From assembly GCA_003605085.1 (NCBI GenBank), contig QZKD01000016.1, positions 58,101 through 122,100 on the forward strand: a DNA stretch of 64,000 bases, written 5' to 3'. Below, one piece after another: positions 1-8,106 of the stretch (positions within the stretch are counted from its first letter, which is position 1; every line of letters begins with the position of its first letter). The position numbers were made by a program, and so were the translations under genes. The stretch is from Acholeplasma sp. Lineage in GTDB: Bacteria; Bacillota_I; Bacilli_A; Acholeplasmatales; Acholeplasmataceae. Under the pieces are notes generated by a model. It did not search any database. It was not told where the DNA came from and was given only the letters and a program-made list of their open reading frames with translations.

Positions 1-51
1 GCTGTGATTGTATTCTCAATTTATAAGTTTAGAAGAAGAGAAATTGTTTAA
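1..51 (+). CDS. C-terminal end of an upstream gene, probably a membrane protein (partial)
   Basis: Frame 1 is open from the window edge for 16 codons and ends at TAA (49-51). The peptide is a hydrophobic stretch (AVIVFSIYKF) followed by RRREIV, the pattern of a last membrane helix with a positively charged cytoplasmic tail. A strong terminator hairpin begins five bases after the stop, which supports a real gene end. Too little is visible to name the protein. Confidence 0.45.
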   Translation, partial: AVIVFSIYKFRRREIV

Positions 52-55
52 TGAA

Positions 56-82
56 AAAGACGCAACCTTGAGTTGCGTCTTT
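56..82. terminator. Bidirectional intrinsic terminator between the upstream gene and glgC
   Basis: Perfect 11-bp stem AAAGACGCAAC / GTTGCGTCTTT with a 5-nt loop. A-rich sequence lies on the left and T-rich sequence on the right, so it can end both the plus-strand upstream gene and the minus-strand glgAC operon. Confidence 0.85.
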
Positions 83-104
83 TGTTTCTTATAAGAGTAT
101 ATAT

Positions 105-1331
105 TTATACGAGCGTAGATCCACTTTTTACGATGGGATCTGTGATCTTTGCTGTGCGGAAAATACGGCAATTGCGTCCAATCTTAGTAAAACCAGGAAT
201 TAAAGCACCCTTTTCAATGACGGTGATACCTGATTTCAGTAGATCAGGTTTTTCGAGGTTAGGGGTATAATCTTCACTATATCCGATATACGCGTTTCGA
301 CCGATGGTAACTTTCTTATCGATAATACATTTATCAATCTTCACATCAGTGCTGACAATAACATTATTCAGGACCACAGAATTAATGATAACTGATCCTT
401 TACCAACACGGACACCAGGTGAGAGAACGGAATTGATGACAGTACCCTCAATGACACATCCATTGGAGACGAGTGAATTTTGAATTTTTGCATCACTACC
501 CACTTTAACAGGAGGTAGGTCTTCGCTCTTCGTAAATACTTTCCATGTGGGATCATAAAGATCTAGAGCAGTATAATCTTTGGTCATTTGAAGATTGGTG
601 TCAAGATAAGAATCATACGTACCGACATCCATCCAATAATCTTCAAATAGATAGGCATAAACTTCTTTCTTGGTTGTTTCAATCAGATGAGGGATGATAT
701 GTTTACCAAAATCTAAATCATCTTGTTTAATCGAAACTAAGACTTCTTTTAATAAATCGATATCAAAGAGATAGATTCCCATGGAAGCTAAATTTGAATT
801 AGAGACTTTGGGCTTTTCTTCGAAATGCGTAATCTCTTTATCACCATTAATCGACATAATACCAAATCGAGAAACTTCTTTAGGTTCTACGGGTTGTGTC
901 GCGATGGTTAATCGAGCTTTAGTCTCCTTGTGTTGCTGAATCATCTTGCGGTAATCCATCTTATAAATATGATCGCCCGACAAAATGAGAACATATGTCG
1001 GATCTTTTCGCTGAATGAATTCCATATTTTTCTTTACAGCATCTGCGGTTCCTAAATACCAATAGTTATGAGGCTGTAGTAAAGTGATGCCTGAATCACG
1101 TCTATCTAAGTCCCATGGTTTTCCGGCACCGATGTGTTCATTTAATGATAAGGGTAGATATTGGGTTAAAATACCAATATCAAAGATACCTGATTGAGTA
1201 CAGTTGGATAATGTGAAATCGATAATACGAAATTTACCTGCGAAAGGCATCGCTGGTTTACTGCGACGTTGCGATAAAATATCAAGTCTTGTACCTTTAC
1301 CGCCGGCCAAAATTAATGCTAATGTTTCCAT
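105..1331 (-). CDS. glgC: Glucose-1-phosphate adenylyltransferase (ADP-glucose pyrophosphorylase)
   Basis: Makes ADP-glucose from glucose-1-phosphate and ATP, the committed step of bacterial glycogen synthesis in the cytoplasm. The 408 residues match the family length. Visible motifs are the nucleotide-binding GGKGTRL (about residues 10-16), [15 protein letters not shown], the [11 protein letters not shown] metal/sugar site (about 117-127), FEEKP (about 170), and a C-terminal left-handed beta-helix with repeated V/I-rich turns. The start lies 2 nt after the glgA stop, and its ribosome site AGGGGTG is inside the last glgA codons, so translation is probably coupled. The N-terminus fits GlgC better than the non-catalytic GlgD paralogue. 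Confidence 0.93.
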   Translation of the reverse strand: METLALILAGGKGTRLDILSQRRSKPAMPFAGKFRIIDFTLSNCTQSGIFDIGILTQYLPLSLNEHIGAGKPWDLDRRDSGITLLQPHNYWYLGTADAVKKNMEFIQRKDPTYVLILSGDHIYKMDYRKMIQQHKETKARLTIATQPVEPKEVSRFGIMSINGDKEITHFEEKPKVSNSNLASMGIYLFDIDLLKEVLVSIKQDDLDFGKHIIPHLIETTKKEVYAYLFEDYWMDVGTYDSYLDTNLQMTKDYTALDLYDPTWKVFTKSEDLPPVKVGSDAKIQNSLVSNGCVIEGTVINSVLSPGVRVGKGSVIINSVVLNNVIVSTDVKIDKCIIDKKVTIGRNAYIGYSEDYTPNLEKPDLLKSGITVIEKGALIPGFTKIGRNCRIFRTAKITDPIVKSGSTLV

Positions 1332-1333
1332 GG

Positions 1334-2761
1334 TTACACCCCTAGTATAATCTGATATAGTGATTCATATTGTAATGCCATTTGTCTTAAACTATAATCT
1401 TTTTTCATTGCTTGCTTGATAAGTTTATTCCAATCTTTGGGTTTATTTAAATACACATTAATCGCTTCAAAAAGTTTTTCCTTAAACTCGTAAGCATCAT
1501 AATTTGCAAACGTAAATCCTGTGCCTTCACCTGTGTATTGGTTATAGGGATCCACCGTATCTTTTAATCCACCTGTTTCTCTGACTACTGGTAGAGAACC
1601 ATAACGCATGGCAATCATCTGACCAAGGCCACAGGGCTCAAAGCGAGAAGGCATGAGGAAAATATCTGATGATGCGTATAACTTGTGTGCTAACTCTTCA
1701 TTGAAGCCGATGTAATGACCGACTTTTTCGGGGAATTTAAAGGTGAGATAACGGAAGAAATCTTGATAGGAATCATTGCCAGAACCCATGAGAATGAACC
1801 GTGCATTCGCGAACTCAATGACCTCTTCTAAACTTCGCGTCATGAGATTGATTCCCTTTTGTGTCGCTAATCGTCCGATATAAACGACAAGGGGTAACTC
1901 GGGATTGACATCCAGATCAAAGTGATGCAGGATCGCTTCTTTGTTTTGTTGCTTGAGTTCTTTGGTCTTTAATAAACCAAAGGGTACATCAATGAAATGA
2001 TCTGTTTTTGGATTGAACACCGCATCATCAATCCCATTCAGTATGCCAGAAAAGTCATTTTTACGCTTCTCTAGAGCACCATCTAAGGAAAATCCATAGT
2101 CATTGGTCAGTACTTCGTTACGATAGGTTGGACTCACTGTGTTGATTTTAGTTGCTCGCTCAATTCCTGCTTTAAGGAAATTGACCCGATCAAAATGAAT
2201 GTAGGTATAATTAAACTCAGTATTAAAGAATCGAGCAACATACGTATCAAAGGATCCTTGATACTCTAGATTATGAATGGTAAGCAATGTGTGAATTGAG
2301 TAATAATGGTCGTTGCGCTGTCGATAATGTTCATCGAGTAAATAAGGGATCATTCCGGTTTGCCAGTCATTTAAGTGGAGTATATTGGGGTAAAAATCAA
2401 ATACCTTTAGTCCTTCTAAGATAGCATAACTAAAGCAGGTGAAACGTTCTGCATCATCGTTATAGCCATATAATTGATCACGTTCAAAATAATGCATATT
2501 CTGAACAAAAATATAGGGAATGCCTTGATGAACAAGTTCATAATAATTGACAATCGTTTCAATTCCACCCATACCGATGGTAGCAGAACCTTTAAAAATC
2601 ATCTCTTTATGGTGTTTAGCAATCTGTCGGTAATAAGGTGTTATAATGCGTACATCATGTCCTAATTCTTTTAATGATTTAGGTAAAAAAAGAGCCATAT
2701 CCGCTAGACCGCCAGTTTTACTGAAGGGGAATGCTTCGGAACTGCAGAATAAGACTTTCAT
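1334..2761 (-). CDS. glgA: Glycogen synthase (GT5 family)
   Basis: Transfers glucose from ADP-glucose to the non-reducing end of an alpha-1,4-glucan. The chosen start is the ATG at 2761, preceded by GAGGTG; the longer open frame upstream has no ribosome site and would add 39 residues before the family N-terminus [13 protein letters not shown]. Motifs: KTGGLADM (15-22) for ADP-glucose, HLNDWQTGM (about 129-137), [10 protein letters not shown] (242-251), GRLATQKG (296-303), and [10 protein letters not shown] (372-381) with the catalytic glutamate. The 475 residues are normal. First gene of the glgA-glgC operon; no branching enzyme or phosphorylase lies in this window. Confidence 0.94.
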   Translation of the reverse strand: MKVLFCSSEAFPFSKTGGLADMALFLPKSLKELGHDVRIITPYYRQIAKHHKEMIFKGSATIGMGGIETIVNYYELVHQGIPYIFVQNMHYFERDQLYGYNDDAERFTCFSYAILEGLKVFDFYPNILHLNDWQTGMIPYLLDEHYRQRNDHYYSIHTLLTIHNLEYQGSFDTYVARFFNTEFNYTYIHFDRVNFLKAGIERATKINTVSPTYRNEVLTNDYGFSLDGALEKRKNDFSGILNGIDDAVFNPKTDHFIDVPFGLLKTKELKQQNKEAILHHFDLDVNPELPLVVYIGRLATQKGINLMTRSLEEVIEFANARFILMGSGNDSYQDFFRYLTFKFPEKVGHYIGFNEELAHKLYASSDIFLMPSRFEPCGLGQMIAMRYGSLPVVRETGGLKDTVDPYNQYTGEGTGFTFANYDAYEFKEKLFEAINVYLNKPKDWNKLIKQAMKKDYSLRQMALQYESLYQIILGV

Positions 2762-2795
2762 GCGAATCACCTCAGATTGTATATGCTTTAACCTT

Positions 2796-2824
2796 ATTAT
2801 ACATGATGAAACCGGTTTTATCAA
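2796..2824 (-). promoter_or_regulatory. glgA promoter with an 18-bp LacI-type dyad
   Basis: On the minus strand, TTGATA (2819-2824) and TATAAT (2796-2801) are 17 bp apart. An 18-bp dyad with one mismatched pair, GATAAAACCGGTTTCATC, occupies 2805-2822, between and over the promoter elements. A palindrome centred on CG is typical of LacI/GalR-family operators. A repressor binding here would block glgAC transcription. The regulator itself is not in the window; the operator role is inferred. Confidence 0.6.
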
Positions 2825-2869
2825 TGTAACATCGATGTAAAAAAGTATGTGAATTGAACTCATATCAGA

Positions 2870-2897
2870 TGACGACATATGAAATATGTGATATACT
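2870..2897 (+). promoter_or_regulatory. Possible promoter of the Nudix/HD genes with a dyad in the spacer
   Basis: TGACGA (2870-2875) and TATACT (2892-2897) lie 16 bp apart, about 30 bp before the Nudix start. The dyad ACATAT-GAA-ATATGT (2875-2889) sits between them and could be an operator. The -35 match is weak. Confidence 0.35.
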
Positions 2898-2928
2898 CTA
2901 ATTAAGAATACAAAAGAAGGTGATGGTT

Positions 2929-3342
2929 ATGACCAAAGAAAAATCTTGTGGTGCAGTCATCTTTAGAAAACATCAGGACAAGTACCAATTTGTACTCATT
3001 CAACAACGATATGGACTCCATTTTGGATTTCCTAAAGGCCATGTTGAAAAAAATGAAAGTGAGCGAATGACCGCGAAGCGCGAAGTTCTCGAAGAAACCG
3101 GCTTAGAAGTTGTTATTTATGATCACTTAAAAGAAAAAACTCGGTATTACCCAAGACAAGGAGTCATTAAAGACGTTGTCTATTTTCTTGCCCGTGCCGT
3201 TACCAATGAGTTCAAACCACAAGAAGAAGAGATCGCAGATGCACAATGGGTTGATGCTTCCGATGTTTTAGAAAAGCTTACCTACAAAACCGATAAAGAA
3301 ATATTCGTCTCTCTCTCCAAAAAAGCAAACATCAACTTATGA
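2929..3342 (+). CDS. Nudix hydrolase, Ap4A-hydrolase-like
   Basis: Nudix enzymes cleave nucleoside diphosphates linked to another moiety. A complete Nudix box runs from G37 to L59: GHVEKNE, seven residues, then REVLEETGL. The N-terminal KSCGAVIF and the later VVYFLA resemble Firmicutes diadenosine-tetraphosphate hydrolases, so Ap4A cleavage is likely but not certain. The ATG at 2929 is chosen because AAGAAGG lies 8 nt upstream; the start codons at 2920 and 2923 are too close to that site. It is followed 7 nt later by an HD-domain gene, probably co-transcribed. Confidence 0.8.
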   Translation: MTKEKSCGAVIFRKHQDKYQFVLIQQRYGLHFGFPKGHVEKNESERMTAKREVLEETGLEVVIYDHLKEKTRYYPRQGVIKDVVYFLARAVTNEFKPQEEEIADAQWVDASDVLEKLTYKTDKEIFVSLSKKANINL

Positions 3343-3349
3343 GGCTCCT

Positions 3350-3979
3350 ATGCATCCCGCATTAACTGCGTATTTACATGAAAAAATCATCCCCATATAC
3401 CAATCCTTTGATCCCGCCCACCAAAAAGATCATGTCTTTAAAGTCATCGATAACAGTTTAAAGATTGCTGCTGATTACGATGTTGATTTAGATATGGTTT
3501 ATGTGGTTGCATGTTATCATGACATCGGCATCAAATTTGGTCGTGATAACCACCATTTAACCGGTGGTTTATTTTTATATGAAGATCGTATTCTTAAACA
3601 GTATTTTACTGAAGAAAAGCGACAGATTATGAGAGAAGCTGTGGAAGACCATCGTGCCTCAAGAGAACATCCTCCTAGATCCATTTACGGTAAAATCATT
3701 GCTGAAGCAGACCGTGATATCTCCCCTGAAATCGTCATGAAACGCACGATACAGTTTGGCTTTAAACATTATCCAAACCTTAAAAAAGATGAACATATCG
3801 ATAGAGCCTATCAACATATCTTAGATAAATATGGTCCGAATGGGTATTTAACTTTATGGTTAGATACAGAAAAAAACCGCGAGGGTCTAAAAAGTATACA
3901 TCAGCTTTTAAACGATAAACCTATAATGCTAAAAACGCTTGAAAATCTTTATCAAAATGAAAAAAAACGCAACCAATAG
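3350..3979 (+). CDS. HD-domain phosphohydrolase of unknown substrate
   Basis: A 209-residue soluble protein with the HD metal-site pattern: H28 in KDHVFKV, the H57-D58 pair in YHDIG, H-rich helices after it (DNHH, EDHR), and a later aspartate in EADRDI. HD proteins of this kind remove phosphates from nucleotides or (p)ppGpp-like molecules; the substrate cannot be read from the sequence. It follows the Nudix gene closely, suggesting a shared role in cleaning up nucleotides. The last residues are lysine/arginine-rich. Confidence 0.75.
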   Translation: MHPALTAYLHEKIIPIYQSFDPAHQKDHVFKVIDNSLKIAADYDVDLDMVYVVACYHDIGIKFGRDNHHLTGGLFLYEDRILKQYFTEEKRQIMREAVEDHRASREHPPRSIYGKIIAEADRDISPEIVMKRTIQFGFKHYPNLKKDEHIDRAYQHILDKYGPNGYLTLWLDTEKNREGLKSIHQLLNDKPIMLKTLENLYQNEKKRNQ

Positions 3980-4048
3980 CATGAAAAATTATTGTGCTAT
4001 GTTACAATATTCATGGAAGATACGATTGCAAATTTAAAGGAGAAAAGT

Positions 4049-5149
4049 ATGATTATTGGAACAGTACGTGAAGTAAAAAACAAAGAATTCCGCGTAGGGC
4101 TAACCCCATCAAGTATCAAGGAATATGTTGCTCACGGACATCAAGTCTTTGTTGAAGCTGGTGCTGGAATCAGCTCAGGATTTAGTGATGATGATTACAA
4201 GAATGCAGGTGCAACGATTCTAAAAACTGCGGCAGAGGTTTGGAATCGTTCAGAAATGATTGTGAAAGTGAAGGAGCCCTTAGCTTCTGAATTTCAGTAT
4301 TTGCGTGAAGGATTAATCCTTTACACATACTTACATCTTGCTGCAAATGAAGATTTGACGCATGCCTTAATGGATTCAAAAACTCAATCAGTTGCTTATG
4401 AAACCATTACACTTTCTGATGGCTCACTCCCCTGTTTAAAACCCATGAGTGAAGTTGCTGGACGTTTAGGTGCTATCGAAGGTGCGAAATATCTTGAAAA
4501 ACCCTTTGGTGGTAGTGGTGTTTTAGTCTCTGGTGTTCCTGGGGTTAACCCTGCCAAAGCAGCTATTATCGGAGCAGGTGTTGTGGGTGAAAATGCATTG
4601 AAAATGCTCGTTGGACTCGGTGCTGATGTGACGATTCTTGATGTTAATTTAAAGAAACTTACATATCTTGATGATATTTATGGTGGACGGATCAAGACAC
4701 TTTATAGTAGTCAAGACAACATCGAAACGACTGTAAAAGCATCTGATCTCGTCATTTCTGCAGTATTACTTCCTGGAGCTAAAGCACCTAAATTAATTAA
4801 ACGTGCGTACTATAAAGATATGCGTCCAGGTTCAGTGATTGTGGATGTTGCGATTGATCAAGGTGGATCTACCGAGGTCGCTAAAGCAACCTATCATGAT
4901 GACCCAACCTATGTCGTGGATGGTGTCATTCATTATTCTGTAGCTAATATGCCTGGTGCAGTTCCACGTACATCAACCATTGCACTCAATAATGCAACCT
5001 TACGTTATGGTCTTATGATTGCAAACTTAGGTTTAGATGAAGCGATTAAACAATCGAATGCACTCAAATTAGGAGTAAATGTGTATCACGGGAATATCAC
5101 CTGTCAAGGTGTTGCTGATGCATTTAATCTCCCACTGATCTTACTATAA
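4049..5149 (+). CDS. ald: Alanine dehydrogenase
   Basis: Catalyses NAD-dependent interconversion of L-alanine with pyruvate and ammonia. The ATG at 4049 has AAAGGAG 6 nt upstream and gives 366 residues, close to the usual 370; an in-frame upstream extension lacks family similarity. Substrate-binding K75 (IVKVKEP) and catalytic H96 (TYLHLAA) are present, as are the Rossmann motif IIGAGVVG, the loop PGAKAPKL and the signature NMPGAVPRTST. It has its own terminator and is the only amino-acid dehydrogenase seen here. It may supply pyruvate from alanine or, in reverse, reoxidise NADH. Confidence 0.93.
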   Translation: MIIGTVREVKNKEFRVGLTPSSIKEYVAHGHQVFVEAGAGISSGFSDDDYKNAGATILKTAAEVWNRSEMIVKVKEPLASEFQYLREGLILYTYLHLAANEDLTHALMDSKTQSVAYETITLSDGSLPCLKPMSEVAGRLGAIEGAKYLEKPFGGSGVLVSGVPGVNPAKAAIIGAGVVGENALKMLVGLGADVTILDVNLKKLTYLDDIYGGRIKTLYSSQDNIETTVKASDLVISAVLLPGAKAPKLIKRAYYKDMRPGSVIVDVAIDQGGSTEVAKATYHDDPTYVVDGVIHYSVANMPGAVPRTSTIALNNATLRYGLMIANLGLDEAIKQSNALKLGVNVYHGNITCQGVADAFNLPLILL

Positions 5150-5160
5150 AATTAAAAATG

Positions 5161-5192
5161 TCGGAGAACTCCTCAAAGGGTCTCCGATTTTA
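5161..5192 (+). terminator. Intrinsic terminator of ald
   Basis: Stem TCGGAGA (5161-5167) pairs with TCTCCGA (5181-5187), with partial extra pairing inside, followed by a short T-rich tract. It starts 11 nt after the ald stop. Confidence 0.7.
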
Positions 5193-5266
5193 CTTTCAAA
5201 TTCAAACATTTTGATTTATAATAGACATGAGATTAACATCTCAAACTCAACTTAAAGGAGAACATC

Positions 5267-6712
5267 ATGGTTTCCAATTACGAATCTTTAGCAACTTGGG
5301 GGACGATTATCTATTTTGCATTATTAGGCATTTTGTTACTCACGGGTAATGTGATTCGAAGAAAAGTACCTATTTTACGAAAATCACTTTTACCTACAGC
5401 TGTTATCGGAGGTCTCTTGGGACTCATTATTAAAGAGGCCATCGTCAGACCACTCACCGGATATAGCTGGTGGATTGATGAAGCACAAATTGATAAATTT
5501 AATATGTTTTTAAATCTTGTGACTTATCATACCATTGCGATTGGTTTTATAGCAATGGGACTTAAGGTGAACGAAAAGTTCAAAATTAAAACACAACGTG
5601 CTCATAGTTATTATAATGGAATGGTTATTGTGACTTCGTATCTACTCCAAGGAATTATTGGGATAGGAATTACGGCTATTCTAGCGTTTACGATATTTCC
5701 CGTCTTCAAGACAGGTCCTGGTTTAGCGACCGGTATTTTACTCCCTTTTGGTTTTGGACAAGGTCCGGGACAAGCGAATAATTTTGGGATTGTTTATGAA
5801 AACTTTGTTAATATTGAAGGGGTATTGACTGGATTTACTGGTGGTCAATCGTATGGTCTTGCCATATCATCGATGGGATTTATTTGGGCATGTATCGGTG
5901 GGGTCATATACTTAAATAAAGTTTATCGCAAAAAAGTTACTGGAGAAGAATCTGAAGTTCGATTAACGAGTGTTCAAGAAGTCGAATCTCCTGATGAAAT
6001 ACCTGTGGCAGAATCCATTGATAAACTCACTATGCAAATCGTATTAATCATTGTTGTCTATGGTGTCACACTATTAACCATGTATGGGCTTATTCAACTC
6101 GCCTCACTAAGTCCTGCAATCCTTCGTTTAGTAGGATCACTTATTTGGGGATTTAATTTCATCTTTGGTATGGTGATTGCACTTTTGGCTAAGAAATTCT
6201 TCAATTATTTGCGTTCAAAAAATTGGATGACAAGACAGTATCCAAACAACTATATGCTCAATCGAATTGCTGGTGTGGTCTTTGACTTTATGGTGGTTGC
6301 ATCGATCGTGTCCATCAATATTGAAGATCTAGCATCACCAGCGGTTTGGATCACATTCTTCTTGATCACTACGGTAGGTGGACTAGCTACCATGTACTAC
6401 TTACATAAGATTACCAAACGTGTTTACCATCAATATGAATTACCTGCATTTGCCAGCATGTATGGTACGATGACAGGGACTGCATCGACGGGAATCGCTT
6501 TATTACGTGAAGTTGACCCTTACTATGAAACACCTGCAGCCACCGATCTGGTCACCGGAACAACCACTGCAATCATCTTTGGATTTCCTATTTTATTACT
6601 TGCAAGTTTCGCACCAAATGGTGTTACACAAGCATTGATCACATGGGTAGTCTTAGTTATTTTATATATTCTAATGGTGTGGTTCTTGTTAAAGAAAAAT
6701 CCTAAACGATAG
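5267..6712 (+). CDS. gltS: Sodium/glutamate symporter, GltS family
   Basis: A 481-residue integral membrane carrier with about 10-12 helices. The family signatures LLPTAVIGGL (about residues 41-50) and the glycine-rich re-entrant loop LPFGFGQGPGQANNFG (about 159-174) are clear, with a second repeat half ending in ASMYGTMTGTASTG. Members import glutamate with sodium. It is longer than the classical 400-residue GltS because of a hydrophilic, acidic linker (about residues 225-250) between the two halves. AAAGGAG precedes the ATG. It stands alone between two terminators, so it is a single-gene unit. Exact substrate is inferred from the family. Confidence 0.85.
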   Translation: MVSNYESLATWGTIIYFALLGILLLTGNVIRRKVPILRKSLLPTAVIGGLLGLIIKEAIVRPLTGYSWWIDEAQIDKFNMFLNLVTYHTIAIGFIAMGLKVNEKFKIKTQRAHSYYNGMVIVTSYLLQGIIGIGITAILAFTIFPVFKTGPGLATGILLPFGFGQGPGQANNFGIVYENFVNIEGVLTGFTGGQSYGLAISSMGFIWACIGGVIYLNKVYRKKVTGEESEVRLTSVQEVESPDEIPVAESIDKLTMQIVLIIVVYGVTLLTMYGLIQLASLSPAILRLVGSLIWGFNFIFGMVIALLAKKFFNYLRSKNWMTRQYPNNYMLNRIAGVVFDFMVVASIVSINIEDLASPAVWITFFLITTVGGLATMYYLHKITKRVYHQYELPAFASMYGTMTGTASTGIALLREVDPYYETPAATDLVTGTTTAIIFGFPILLLASFAPNGVTQALITWVVLVILYILMVWFLLKKNPKR

Positions 6713-6738
6713 CCAATGGGTAACCCCATTGGTTTTTT
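6713..6738 (+). terminator. Intrinsic terminator of gltS
   Basis: Perfect 8-bp stem CCAATGGG / CCCATTGG with a 4-nt loop, immediately after the gltS stop and followed by TTTTTT. Confidence 0.85.
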
Positions 6739-6813
6739 CTTTTCTTGATAAATCAATTTTAATCATCGATTGTAAATAAATATGTGAAATGTTAGCGTTA
6801 TCATCTTTCATGT

Positions 6814-6970
6814 TTGCATGTCATTATATCTATGATATAATAAGAATGGTCAATAGCAATCCATAAGTTACACCGAGGTTTATCTACATCAAAGATAATG
6901 CATAACGCTTTCAAAAGCGCATTCTCTATGCATGCTAATCGACTAAAACTCAGCTAAAATGAGGAGAACT
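6814..6970 (+). promoter_or_regulatory. Promoter and about 120-nt leader of the CBS-domain gene
   Basis: TTGCAT (6814-6819) and TATAAT (6836-6841) are 16 bp apart, placing the RNA start near 6848. This leaves an unusually long leader before the ATG at 6971. Inside it a two-part hairpin spans 6899-6932: TGCATA pairs with TATGCA, and inside it CGCTT pairs with AAGCG around a TCAA loop. On the minus strand 6900-6913 also reads TGAAAGCGTTATGC, close to the CcpA cre consensus. I see no known riboswitch class here. Confidence 0.45.
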
Positions 6971-7396
6971 ATGAACGTATTATTTTGTTTGACCCCGAAA
7001 GAAAAAGTAGCATATCTATTCAATGATTACACGATTCGCCAAGCATTAGAAAAAATGCAGATCTATCGCTATAACTCAATCCCCATTCTGGATAGGCATG
7101 GAAAATATGTGGGGACACTTTCTGAAGGTGACCTTCTCTGGTACATCAAAGATCATCAGTTAGATTTTTCGAAAACAGAACATACACAGATCAGTAAAGT
7201 ACCTCGTAATAAAGATAATGTCTCTGTTCCCATCCATACGAACATCGAAGATATTATCGATGTAGCCACACGGCAAAACTTTGTCCCAGTCCTCGATGAC
7301 TTTGGTTCCTTCATCGGTATTATCACCCGCAAAGACATTTTTAACTACATGGTAAAACAAATGAATCAGGAGACAAAAGATATACCAAACCCTTAA
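6971..7396 (+). CDS. CBS-pair protein (141 aa)
   Basis: Two CBS domains (about residues 8-60 and 72-130) form one Bateman module and nothing else. Such stand-alone pairs bind adenine nucleotides, S-adenosyl-methionine or cyclic di-AMP and act by partner binding; DarB/CbpB of Bacilli has similar size, but similarity is not strong enough to assign c-di-AMP. The start at 6971 is set by GAGGAG 4 nt upstream; an ATG at 6959 would overlap that site. It is a single-gene unit ended by a bidirectional hairpin. The partner is unknown. Confidence 0.75.
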   Translation: MNVLFCLTPKEKVAYLFNDYTIRQALEKMQIYRYNSIPILDRHGKYVGTLSEGDLLWYIKDHQLDFSKTEHTQISKVPRNKDNVSVPIHTNIEDIIDVATRQNFVPVLDDFGSFIGIITRKDIFNYMVKQMNQETKDIPNP

Positions 7397-7402
7397 ATGA
7401 AA

Positions 7403-7432
7403 GAGCGGCGCTTCATCTTTGAAGCACCGCTC
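7403..7432. terminator. Bidirectional terminator between the CBS gene and the DUF6320 gene
   Basis: GAGCGG pairs with CCGCTC and GCTTC with GAAGC, separated by a single C/A mismatch, with A-rich and T-rich flanks. It lies between two convergent genes. Confidence 0.8.
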
Positions 7433-7443
7433 TTGTTATTTGA

Positions 7444-8106
7444 TCAAATGTGAAAACGTCGTCGAAACTCATCTCTCGAGGATCTTGAGGGGAGAAATAT
7501 GATACCCAATAAGGTGACAAGTGCATAGGTGAAACAAACCACGGATGGCCAGGAAACTTCAACGATATGAAGTAGATTGAGTAAACCTGGGACTAAGCCA
7601 ATAATCGTGATGATGATTAAACTTGAAAAATAATCAAACCATTTCTTTTTATTGACAATAATGAGAAGCGTTACAATGAAAATGTTTGCTGTTACTGCGA
7701 GTGGGAAAACGTAATCAAGTGACCACTGATGATCTCTGATGGCTAGACCAATCAAGATTAACATTCCAACAGTAATGATAATACTTTTTGTGAGTTTCGA
7801 TGTCCAAATGGTGGGGACAGCTAGCATGATAAACATTAATACGGCATAGATATTTGTGATCGAAACGACGAGTGACCATGTAAGTTCAGCTCCATCTGTA
7901 TAATCCAAATACAGAGTCACTAAAATGGAAATAATGTTTATAAAAATAAAGAGACGGCTAAAGAAGCGAGAGGCTTTTCTTTTCGTGCATTCTGTAAATT
8001 TAAATACTTCCACCTGATCGTTTTCTTTTTCTAGTTCACCATTGCAGAGCATGCAATGTTCTAAATCGGTATCGTAGTGGACATGACATGTTTTACAGTA
8101 TCTCAT
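7444..8106 (-). CDS. Zinc-ribbon membrane protein, DUF6320-like
   Basis: A 220-residue protein with an N-terminal zinc ribbon (C4, C7, C18, C21, spaced CxxC-x10-CxxC), then about six hydrophobic helices and a short arginine-rich tail. The arrangement matches the DUF6320 type, whose function is unknown. The start overlaps the end of the upstream acyltransferase by 14 nt, and GGGAGG precedes the ATG, so the two are made together. The context suggests that it assists an envelope-directed acyl transfer, but this is inference. Confidence 0.6.
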   Translation of the reverse strand: MRYCKTCHVHYDTDLEHCMLCNGELEKENDQVEVFKFTECTKRKASRFFSRLFIFINIISILVTLYLDYTDGAELTWSLVVSITNIYAVLMFIMLAVPTIWTSKLTKSIIITVGMLILIGLAIRDHQWSLDYVFPLAVTANIFIVTLLIIVNKKKWFDYFSSLIIITIIGLVPGLLNLLHIVEVSWPSVVCFTYALVTLLGIIFLPSRSSRDEFRRRFHI

